A program made the position numbers and the translations under genes. The notes beneath the pieces were generated by a model. The model made no database searches, was not told the DNA's origin, and saw nothing but the letters and a program-made list of their open reading frames with translations. This document shows, piece after piece, positions 1 through 10,200 of a stretch of 64,000 nucleotides of DNA; position 1 is the stretch's first letter; each line of letters begins with the position of its first letter. This DNA is from Ophioderma brevispina (lineage: Eukaryota > Echinodermata > Ophiuroidea > Amphilepidida > Ophiodermatidae), in NCBI GenBank assembly GCA_023653785.1, contig JAMKCH010088438.1:1-64000 (forward strand). Reading direction: 5' to 3'.

Positions 1-164
1 CAATTTTAGAATTAAGATGCCTGTTCGATGGACAAGCCTGTAGGACCCCTTTTTGTAGTCACAGCTGTGTGACCCCATGTCCATTGTCTGTTGAATTTTT
101 AGAACCAATTTTTTTAAGTAGGGCGTGCAAGAGCTGTTACCCCCTCGGCAAAATCAGAAAATCT

Positions 165-845
165 TGGCCATATAGGCCTACATAGGTCATGATGTGGTAT
201 GTTATAGTGCCCTCTATATGCCCTAATTCTCCATAGAAAGACATTGAAAAACCAGATTTTAAACAAAATCATATTTGCCCTAAGTTGTTCAAAACTGTGT
301 CACCATTGGATATTTTTGGTTTCTTTCTGGTTTTGTCATAATAGACTTTCAAACAGCTGTGTAGCAGAAATATTAGTTCTATAAAGCCCTTGCTGGAATC
401 AATGCCACATATAGGTCATGATTTTGATGTTATAGGGCCCTCTAGTATGCCAATTCGCCATATGAAGACATTTGAAACTATATTTTACACAAAAATCATA
501 TTTGCCCGAAAGTTGTCAAAACGTGTCGCCGTTGGATTATTTTGGTTTATTCTGGTTTTGTCATAATGAGACTGTCAAACAGCTGTGTGCAAATGAGTTC
601 CTATAAAGCCATGCGGAATCATGCCATAAGGTCCATGATTTGTATGTATAGTGCCCTCTATTTTATCCAATTAGAATGAGAAAGACATTGAAACTAGATT
701 TTAAACAAAAATCATATTTGCCCGCGAAGTTGTCAAAACGTGTCGCCATTGCTATTTGGTTTATTCTGGTTTTGTCATAAATTAATAATATGAGATTTTC
801 AAACAGCTGTGTTGCAAGATCTAGTTCCTATAAAGCAAATGGGAC
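165..845 (+). repeat. Tandem repeat, about 3 units of 200-245 bp
   Basis: Units share 'TATAGTGCCCTCTA', 'AATCATATTTGCCC', 'TTCTGGTTTTGTCATAA' and 'CAAACAGCTGTGT' in the same order. The corresponding place in copy A2 (12,790-13,250) holds about two units, so unit number differs between the two duplicates. No coding signal is seen. Confidence 0.8.
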
Positions 846-1570
846 AATATATATTCTTAACCCCTGTGACATTAAGCATTTCATTGGTTGAGCCCGGGTT
901 TAATTCGTTTTAATGGCCCAGTAGTACGCGCTGCGTAATTGAATATTTTTAGGTGAAGCGCTCGCGGAATACCGCGTTTTGGTACTTTAGCGCGTCTGCC
1001 AATGTTGCGTATGATCGTTGCGTCAACGGGTTGTTCGACTGTTGTCACTGGATGGTGGCAGTCCTTTCCTTTGTTGTATTTTCAGCCGTAAAGCATCGCG
1101 ATTTGGTTACAGATGACCTTAAATTGATAAAGCTTATTTTGGCGCGGAAGAACTCGGCCTCCAACCTCGTTCTTCCACTTTTAATGGTATCGCCTTGGGT
1201 TCAATTCGTCGTAAAGAGAGTAACCGGTTTCCCAAATCTTAAACCTTTATCTCTAACTATTGGATGGCGAAGTGTTAATAACAGAAAATATCGCCCCAGC
1301 CTAGACTCAAAATTAGCGGGCGAGTCGAAGACTACCCTGATATTTTCTGGCGAGGGCGATATTTTCTGTATCAACCGAAAAAGTCACCATATTATTTATT
1401 CATTATGCAAGAAGAAGCTGACTTTACAAAAATGGTTGAAATGGTGCAAAACTATTAATCAAAAACAGTATTTGCTTGACGAGTTGCTGACAAAAACGCC
1501 CAATATTTTGCGTTTTGTGCAGTGTTGGGCGGTTCGCCCTAAATGCACCGTGGTATAATTTCATATACTA
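845..1570 (+). repeat. CG-containing foldback repeat, copy in A1
   Basis: An intron segment richer in CpG than its surroundings. It contains a perfect inverted pair, 'AGAAAATATCGCCC' near 1,282 and 'GGGCGATATTTTCT' near 1,355, and ends with the small hairpin 'GGGCGGTTCGCCC' at 1,528-1,540. The homologous block in A2 is 13,260-14,010 and also ends in that hairpin. A long open frame at 953-1,558 is not kept open in A2, so I treat the block as a non-coding mobile remnant. Confidence 0.5.
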
Positions 1571-1889
1571 GTTATTTAATATATGCACAGCATCATAAGA
1601 AGAAAAGGTCGAGTGCAGAAGAGATCCAAGACACAGAATAGTTGTAGCCAGCCAGTGAAACTAATGAAATCTACTTGATGCATGGTATTGCAAGGAAGAA
1701 GCACCTGCTGTGACTAACGGTGAAATACAGGTTGAGACCATACACTGCACACAGACAATGTTGCTGAGGGCAAGGTTAGTGACCAAGCTAATGCACAAGC
1801 CAACTGCAGAATAGACCTTTCCAACCAAAGTTTTACCAACATGACCCCTCGATAAGCTCCTAACGGGTCATCACATCACAAACAACTGT

Positions 1890-2495
1890 GACCGGGGTTC
1901 GTCGCAATAAATTTAAAAACCGGTTATGTTTTTAACTTCTCCTTTATTCACATACACCAAAAAGAACAAAAACAAACCCTATAATGTAAGAAAAGATAAA
2001 AACCACTTAAAACCTAAATACCAAAGTAGCATTACCATAATGTCACATCAAATATCATCTTAAAACAAGCAGTTGTCTTACAGTCACTCTGTAATACATA
2101 TGAAATACACTGTAACACACATTGATATCCAATTGCTTTAAAATTCAAGAAATATGTTGTTCATCTAGTGACTTCTCTCTAGATTTATGAATTCATGAGA
2201 TTACCAATGTTATCAGAACTCTTCCACAACCATTTCCAAAACACTTCTTGCCATGTGTTTACATCTATTTATATAAAAAAAAGAAATAAAGGAAACAAAT
2301 AGACATAGTCATACCCTGGCTGTCGGGGAATAACTAAGGTGCGGCTGCTTGGCCCAGCGGCCTGTGGTACATCACTGCCCGGTGGGTGAAAACTACTATT
2401 TGAACCTCAATTTTCGAAGTCACTAGCAGGGATCAGTTACTACTATCTAAGGGGTACTATTCACTCTTTTACTTGAGCCTGTTTACAAACACGCC
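1890..2495. other. Insertion private to copy A1, unidentified
   Basis: Aligning A1 with A2 leaves this AT-rich stretch without a counterpart. It begins after 'GTCATCACA' and ends before 'GGCGCAGCACTTATGC'. I see no terminal repeats or open frame that identify it. Confidence 0.45.
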
Positions 2496-2866
2496 TGTTT
2501 GGCGCAGCACTTATGCTTGTTTCGCCTGCGGTCAATTGGCAAGCAAATTTCGACGATATGAAAACAATAATTTTCTGCAAATCTAAGTGCTGCTGCTGCT
2601 CGAGCTTGAAAAAAATCTTAAAAACGATGAACTGTCCCGTCGCCTTGTCAACCCATCTTAACAAGCTATGGATAAATAACTTAAACCCATCCGCTTGTTC
2701 ATCTTACCACCGCTACCTTATTTTGTCCTAAAACCTATAAATCCAACATTCTTTGAGTTGATAACAACAAACCTTCATGCACAAAAATAAATTCCAAATT
2801 TTTCTCAAAAAGTTTTACTGTACTGAGTGCTCAATAATTTGTGGTTTTGTCTTTCTTTTTCATCAG

Positions 2867-2978
2867 ATTGGACGCTTGAGTTTCTGGTTTGTCTAAAGAG
2901 GAATCACGTCAACACCAAAATGCACTGAGTGACGCAAGCCCCCCCCTGAACAGCACGAAAGCCAAAAACCCACAAGAG
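2867..2978 (+). pseudogene. AP3D1: Damaged duplicate of an AP3D1 exon (A1 copy)
   Basis: A CAG acceptor precedes the exon and a GTAAAT donor follows, as in the intact copy at 14,908-15,006. This copy is 112 bases instead of 99. It differs by many one- to several-base insertions and deletions, including a run of C near 2,939, and cannot be read through in any frame. It lies upstream of the EEMP exon although this exon belongs after the lysine-rich exon, so it is an extra copy from the A1 duplication. Decay and poor consensus quality are both possible; the errors cluster at homopolymers. Confidence 0.8.
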
Positions 2979-4075
2979 GTAAATCTTAAAAATGTTCACT
3001 AACAACTTGAATTCCACAAGTAATTTATTTCTCAAATTTCACAGAAATGTCATATGCTGAGAAATTGGTCGAAATCAGTTTTCTGTACAATTACCCTTAT
3101 ATGGAAGAATCATACTATGTGTGAACATTTTCTCTGAACAGAGTGGGTGTTTTTTTGCTCCTTTGTGAAAATTTCTTGTTGTGTGAAAAATTAGATGCTA
3201 TGAAAATTACAATACATGCTGCGAAAAATTACAATACATTGCTATGCTGCAAAATTACAAACATGCTGTGAAAATTACAATACATGCTGTGAAATTACCT
3301 CCTGAAAATTACATGCTTTGACATATCTTGGTCTTTGAATTTTTTTGGTGATTTTTTTTTTTGCTGTAAAATTTCCCGCACTATGAAAATATCTTTTAAA
3401 GGTAACACAAAAGGCGATTACATATTGGTTCCTAAATAATAGTCCCATGTTGTGATTTAATGACAAAATTTCCTCAATAAACATGCACCTGACAGAGAGG
3501 CCAGGAATGTTCATATTTGGATATGACATCATTAGACTGATTATTGATTTGTAGCATGACTAGCATACCCATTATTGTCACTGTTGACAGGTGCAATGCT
3601 GGGTGCACCTATTCTATCCAGTTCATCAATACAATCATCAAATGATATCGCAACCTTATTCGAGTGATTATGATTGTAGAATGTTTTCATGGGGAGCACC
3701 ACTCAGCAAATTTGTCTCAAAAATTTTTTGAACATTCTGTAAGAATAAGAAAGTTAGAGGAAAATCCCTCTGGAGAAAAATTCAATACAAAATTTGTAAT
3801 CGTTAAAATTTAACAAAAAGTGGGAGATATAGCTAACACCGGACTTGGCTAATACCATGTTGAACCCCCCACCACCACCAACACGGTTAGCTTTAAATGT
3901 ACACCACATTAACGTGCATGGTTGTAATCTAATACAAGATTATTAGTCGCAATCCTTTAATCCCCACCCGTCTAATTATCCTGACATTCATTCCAGTCCG
4001 CTTATCCCCGTGAACTGTTATTTACAACTTTTCTTGTAAAATGTGATATGATTACATTGTGTACCTTTTTGCCAG

Positions 4076-4239
4076 CAGGTTCAATGTCACAGCAAAGACC
4101 TGAAAGCTCACAAGGGCAAAGAAGGAGAGAAGAAACTCGCAAGAAGCACACGAAGGCAAAGCGAGGGCGCACACGCTCAGAATCCAGCGACGACATTCCA
4201 GTGGCACAAAAGTGGTATGTCGGAGAAGAAATGCCATAG
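4076..4239 (+). CDS. AP3D1: AP3D1 exon: Ser/Arg-rich stretch ending in EEMP
   Basis: The acceptor is a tandem NAGNAG (CCAGCAGG), so the exon starts at 4,076 or 4,079, which would add or drop one residue. The reading is basic and serine-rich, followed by SDDIPVAQKWYVGEEMP, matching the vertebrate block with DIAPAQQ and TEEMP. The donor is GTGAGC at 4,240. The last codon before the donor is TAG (4,237-4,239), and the segment between AQK and EEMP is one residue shorter than in vertebrates, so a local base error or mutation is likely. The next exon begins in phase 0, as expected here. Confidence 0.8.
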
Positions 4240-7200
4240 GTGAGCCAAGTCTGATGGTCTGTCTGTATGTTAAACTTTGTGGGTGAAGGGTATTTAAGTT
4301 TCAAGAGGTCCATTGCCTAGGTAGGTAGGGTAAACTCAAGTTTCCTTCTGATTTGTCCCGGAACGGGGGGTGGTAGGATTCACATCACATCCAGCATATA
4401 CTGCTATGAGGATTAGTAATTCATTACACGTGAGCGATTTCCTTTCACCAATGTTGACTGAATATATGCATTTCCCTTATGAGAAGTGGAATGCACCAAC
4501 AACCTTTTTAGCACCCCTAAAAAAGAAAAATGGTCTCAACCAGAGACCCCAGGTCCCACCCTGTCGGCCATTACTCTTCTTCAATTCCGTTTGGAGCCTT
4601 ACCAAAAGGACGCGTGTTACCGCAGCTCCGTCTAGAGCCAAAAATGAAACTGAGATTTTTGTATATGGAATCGTTGTCGTCTCATACGGAATACTCCTAC
4701 TACTATAGCATAACATCTGGATATTACTGGATTATATACTGGATTTAGAACGCTTATTTGCGCGGAATAAAACAGCGACTTTTACGGCCGTCGGAGAGAC
4801 TTTTATTGTGTATCCTTTTTGTGCCGCCGATGAGTCATTGTGTGATTGTGTAGCGGGAAAAAAGTAACAAAGGCAGCCATTGCCGCACGTATGGTGGTTT
4901 TGTTTTGGATGCTTTGTTTTTGTTGAGCTGGTTTCTTGTTATGGTATTGCCATACTATACAATAAAACAGTTCTTTTGGGGGAGTGTGTCTATTATTTTA
5001 TTCGTATGCTGTTGTATTTAATAAAATATGTGGAAAACCGACTTTGGAAAATTCTGTACCGGGTGGAAGTTGTTACCGCCGACGGTTATCTTTGTCTCCG
5101 AGTTGGCAGGCCGGGTCTTACCGCGGCCCGCCTTTTGTTCATCGCTCGTTGTCGTTTTCGGCACGCGGTGCCCATCTGGCTCGGCTTCACCACACTTTTT
5201 CAGCGTCTTTGGCTTGCCGCCCCGCGACCCCCTCTTTTCAATGCGTTCATTACGGGTCTTGCTTCCGCTGTCGCTCCGTTTGGTGCTGGTCTTTTGCGGT
5301 GGCCTTTCGGTATCAGATGGTTTCGCCATGAACACAGTGTTTCACCTGTTTATGTTTAGCTAAGGGAAAGGGGGGGGTGTTAGGGGCTCCGGTACGAGGT
5401 GGGGTTCTTACAAGGCGGCCCCGCTGCTTGGGAGCACCTAAAGATTGTTGTAGGCTCTGCTACTTTTTTCTTTTGGCGGGTTTTGTTTAGTAGGGCGTTT
5501 TCGCCATAGGGCGTTCAGCCCGTCTACTCGCTGCAGGACGCTGGTCGCATGGTTAGCAATAGGGGCTTCTTCCGGGGCAGGCTACGCGGTAGCATCTGCC
5601 TTTTTCCCTTGAGGGATTTTGGCGGCTGCAGACAATTCCGGTACGGAAGCCCGGTTGCACTTCATAGAGTGCGATGATAGTGGCCGGCTACCCCTGGGGG
5701 CCAGCCCCTGGCATAAGGAACGCCGGCGGAGCTTGGCATCGCTGATTTAGCTAGTGCCTTTATTGGTGCAGGTAGCGTGGTTGATATGCTCTCTACTGTG
5801 GGATTGAGCGTCTGCAGTTCCGTCCGGTGGCCGGGTGTGTTGGGCCATGGGGACGCCCGGGTTTTCTCGGGCCGATTCATCGCTAGTACCGACACCCGGC
5901 GTCGTGGTTAGGAGTCTCGGACTCGGCGACCGCGCTGCCGTGGTACCGGTCTCGGGGCTGGATTCGTCCAGCCCTGACGGTGGTTTCCTCGGTGCCCCGT
6001 TACGGGGCGCAGAGGGGTGTATTTATGCTCAATGATCCCGCATGGCTAGCTGCTAGCCCCGCGGGGTTCATTAAGGCACACCATGCATGGCTAGCCATGC
6101 TAGCCCGCGGGGTACTCTGGCTCGTGATTGCATTCTTCCCAGGCCTTCCCGGGATAGGTTGGGCGCAGCAGCGCATGCCAGGTGGTCACACGCTCACGCG
6201 GGGTTACATGTGCGGTTACTGTTCGGTTTCGTCCAGCGCTAGGTTCCAGATCCTGGTTCCGCCGTTACGGTACACCCCGTGGTGTTTCCGTTCTCGGCGG
6301 GCCATCGTGGGGCAGCTCCGGGGATTGCCTTCGCGGGGGGGACTCGGCGCAGGCTGCAGCATGCCCTCTCAGGGCGCGCGGCTAGTGCCCGTGCGTAGCC
6401 CTTGTCGCTATAAGTCTCTCGAGGGCTGCTATAGTAGTGGTTCAGGACTTCTAGGGGATGTTCTCCCCGCCTTCGGGCGCGGAGCTACTCCTCCCTTTTG
6501 ATAGCGTCTCACCTCTCGGAGGTGATCGGCTGGGGTTGACTGTTTACACTCATCTCTTTGCCGAGCCCCTCCCTCTCCCACAGGGGTGCGCTGCATGGTG
6601 ACCGGTTATCCGCCGTCGTTGTGGCGTTGATTCAGATTAACCACAGCGACTGTCCTCTTACGGGGGCTGTTTGTCGGGTGTTGTTTGTCCGCCTTCCATG
6701 GTGTTGACTTTCAACTCACGGCGACGAGAACCTGTCTCCCTTGCGGGATGTCGCGCCGCTGGTCTCGGGCATCCCCTAGGGGATGCTGTAGGTCTTGGCG
6801 GTTTTCTCGGGTCTACCCAAGCTGCTCTTTGCCAGGGCTCCTTTACGGGCGGCCTAGCCTGAGTGGCTTCAACCCTGGCTGGCATGTTGCCTGGCCTTGG
6901 GATGGGAGCCCTCTCAGCCTGGTGTCCTGGGGTTACCGGTATATTCTCCGACGGTTGCTCTAGCTTCTGAATGCAGGGTCCCCCACTGGGGTGCTCCTTG
7001 CCCTGCCTGGGGTGCCTAGCCAGCCTCGGCTTGGCATGGGGCGGCATCATGCCGTTGCTATCGCTTGCAGCATTAGTCGGGGTCCAGACTTAGCCTTATG
7101 CACTGCTGCCCCCGGTCCCGCTGGGGTGCTTCGCTGCTCGGCTCCATTTGGGGCTTGGATAGCCTCGGGCCTGTCTGCTACCCTCCCATGGGCTTTTCAG

Positions 7201-10200
7201 CTCTGGGATCAGCTGGGCTAGCGCCGCTTCCGAGTAGGGCCTAGTGACAGTTGCAGTTTTTTTTTTTTCTTTTTGGGCGGTGTCTCTGTTCCCCCGTGGG
7301 GTCTAGACCATGTTGCAGCTGGGCTTGATGTTGGTCTTTGGGTCTTTAGCCCCCGACTTCCTTGGGACGTCGTGGCCTTTAGCCTTGTCGGTCCTTTGAC
7401 TTGCGCCTTGGCCTAGGCCCTGGGGGCTTTATCGCCTAGCCTTTGCTACTCGACTTAGACCCTTAATCTCCTGGGGGGTTAGCTGGCCCTGGTTCTTTCC
7501 TCGCAGCTTGGCTGGAACCTTGTCGGGCCTAGCCTGGCCTAGGGCAGATGCCCTGCTGCTGGTGTATTCCTTGGCCCCCCTTCTGTGCCTATGCCGTCTG
7601 GCGTGGCCCCTCCAGGGTCTTCACTGGGCCGGCCGGACTAGGCCTGCGGGGGGTAGGGGGCTTTATGTCCTCTCCCTGGCCTTACCACCCCGTACTGGGA
7701 ACGATCATAGCGCCTTGGCTGTTTCTCCTTTGCCCTCCGTCCTCAATCTTGTGGTTGGACGCGCGAGGAACTCGGCCTAATGCTGGTGGTGTGTCCCTCG
7801 GGGGACTAGCTTGCTCTTGCCGGTCTCGGGCTTGGTCAGTCAGTCTGCTGCTGATGCTCGGGTTCCCTTCACTGGGGCTTGGACCCCTCGGTGGATGCCC
7901 TCGCCCCCTATGGGCTCTGTTTGTCCTGAGCGCTGATGGTTTGGCTCTTGTTGTCTAACCTAACTGTGCTCCAGGGCTTACTCTAGCCCATGGGGCTAGC
8001 CCGTGAGGTCTTTCGACTTTTGCCGGGACCACTGCCCACTGTTGGGGTCGGGTTTGTCTTGACCGGGTCCCTTCTCACGTTTTGTTAGGCGAGTTAGGGG
8101 CTGGCTTGACAGTTCTCGCAATTCCTTTGGCTTCCCGGCTGATGACTGGGCCGATGTCTCCCTAGGGGGACTTGGACACAGGGGTTGGGTCGGCTCGATC
8201 GGTGCCCCTATTTGGCGGCTCGTTGACGGGCTTAGAGTAGGGCCCTTGTTCCGGCCTAGCGTTGGGGCTCGTCGGGGCCCCTAGGTGGGGTCGTCCGGGC
8301 CTAGCGTTGGGGCTCGTCCGGGAATAGAGTTGGGGCTCGTCCGCACTAACACAGGGTGTGCTCCCGATTCGTCGGGCTCTGTCTTAGGGGGTTCCCCCTT
8401 CCCCTCCAGCGGTTTTCCGGTCCCGTGTTCGATCTCTTCACTTGCAGGTTTTCTGCCACGGACCTTCTGTCTTAATGTGGCTTGCTACGTGGGAAAATAA
8501 CGCGACGGGGTATTCACTGGTTAGTGGTCTCAGAACTCGCCTTCAAAGTGGCTTTCTCAGTTGTTATTGGCAGTTGACTTGGTCTTGTATTCCCGCCGTG
8601 CCTTGCGGACCGGATCTTGTGCTTTACCCCTTAGTACCCTCGGGGTCCTGGGGGCACGTTCGGTTGCTCGGCTCCTTGTCTTTACGACCTGGGAGCCCTT
8701 GGACATGGTGGTCTGCCCACTTCCTGTCTATCCTAGTCGGTCAAAGTGACCTGAACCTTTAAAGTTCAGTTGGGAGCTTTCTCGCGCCCGGGTTGGAATG
8801 TCTCTGGGGCGCATACAACCCCCGCTTGTGGAGTCATTCTTCCTATGTCTGACGTCTCGAGTTGGTTGCGAGTTGGTTACTCCCTTTTCTCGAGGCTTTG
8901 GTGAACCTTAATCGGTATCTCGCCGTTCGGGTCGCACCTCTACGGTGGCTCTCTCCTTTCTTCTCCTAGGGGAGATTATTGTGTCGTAAAAAGCCGCTAT
9001 GCTTGCCAGCGGACCGTCTTCTCGGTCCATCCTTCTGCCCGTAGCCCGGAAGGTTCGGCTACGCGGCTACTTGTTTGCCCCTCGATACCGATTTGTCGTT
9101 CGACCCAGAAGTTCCTCATGTTAGGATCATTCGGTCCTTCTACGACTTTGTCAGTGATCTCTGATTGAGTAGCCACTCTGGTTAGTCTCGCTCGGGGCGT
9201 CCCCGAGCAGTAGTGAGCTCTCGGCTAGGATATCGCCTTCGGGGCTCGGACTCGTGTTGTTCTGCAGAGCTAACCTCTTGGTTTTCCCCTCTAGTAGACT
9301 TCTCGGTGGTTACCCACTTGTCTACCTTTCGGGCCTGGATTGACTCTGGCCCGATCTGGGGAAGTGCTAGTTTATCATTAATCTAGCTTTGAATGCTCTT
9401 CGGTAGCCCGGCTCTGGTGCCGCAGCTCCCGATTTTGCGGAGTTCTGCCTCGTTCTTTCCTCGGGGGGTTCGTCTAACCACGATCGAGGGCCTAATCGTT
9501 CCCTCAATCTCCTGGCTGTGGACAGTCTGAGTGGGACTTTTTCGGCTTATTTTGGAGGCTTTGTGGCCCGTCTCCGATATCCGTTGTCTGGATTTTCTGG
9601 TCGAATGTTCAGACTACCACCGCCTAGGTTGTTTGGTTCGTTCTTCGGTGACGTTGGTTTGTTCCATTGAACTCCTGCAAGGGGTCCGTTTCTGACCCGG
9701 AAAGCAGTTCCTCTTGGGGTCTGGGTTCTACAGCGCGTTTGGCGAATCCCCCAATCGTTGGGTGCTCTAGCCCTCGCCTTTACTTTAGGGTCACTTTACC
9801 GGCTGGATTAGCTCGGGAGATTCTTCTCCTTTGTAGCTGCTTCCTCCGGGTTGGGGGCGGCCTTATCTCTCAGCCTCACACATGGCTGGGGCCTTTAGCC
9901 TTCATTCAGTCTCTCAGCCTTTATCTCCCCCGGGCCTCCTCTCCGTGGGGGTTTTCTTGGTGTTCTGACGGACCCCCTTCAGGGGCCGGCTCCTCCGTTT
10001 TTTGGGGTTAGGTTCTTTGCCCCGCGTATTTACGCGGGTCCGCCTTGCGCTTCTCTGGTTCCCTACCGGATCCTCAGTTGTTCGCAAGGCTGTGAGGGTT
10101 GTTTTCCGCCTGGCGCGGGCTTGCTTCGGGCCTTGGTCCAGGGCCTAAGTCGCACTTCCAGGCTATGTCGGAGTTCTTCCTCTCGGCTATTCCTTAGGCT

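Larger units (their letters stand above)
1..3690 (+). repeat. Segmental duplication copy A1 (of AP3D1 intron-exon segment)
   Basis: This stretch matches 12,618-15,680 (copy A2) in order and orientation: the opening 'TTAGAATTAAGATGCCTGTT', a tandem repeat, a CG-rich foldback segment, the exon encoding FWLSKEE and one unit of a 135 bp repeat. Homology ends near 3,685, where A1 turns to 'TTTTCATGGGGAGC' and A2 continues with more repeat units. A1 lies upstream of exons that should precede A2 in the gene, so a tandem duplication or an unmerged second haplotype is the simplest reading. A1 is peppered with small indels relative to A2, and has a private insertion at about 1,890-2,495. Confidence 0.85.

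Noticed and set aside
953..1558. 201-codon open frame on + in A1
   Set aside because: The homologous block in A2 (13,260-14,010) is interrupted at several places, and the sequence has a foldback structure. No domain is recognisable.
4880..5359. 159-codon + frame and overlapping basic minus frame
   Set aside because: Both strands are open by composition. The minus frame (basic C-terminus, partly matching 21,629-21,976) is suggestive but too short and variable to call a gene.
5980..6501. 173-codon open frame on + in GC1
   Set aside because: Not preserved in GC2. A GC-rich strand poor in A yields chance open frames.
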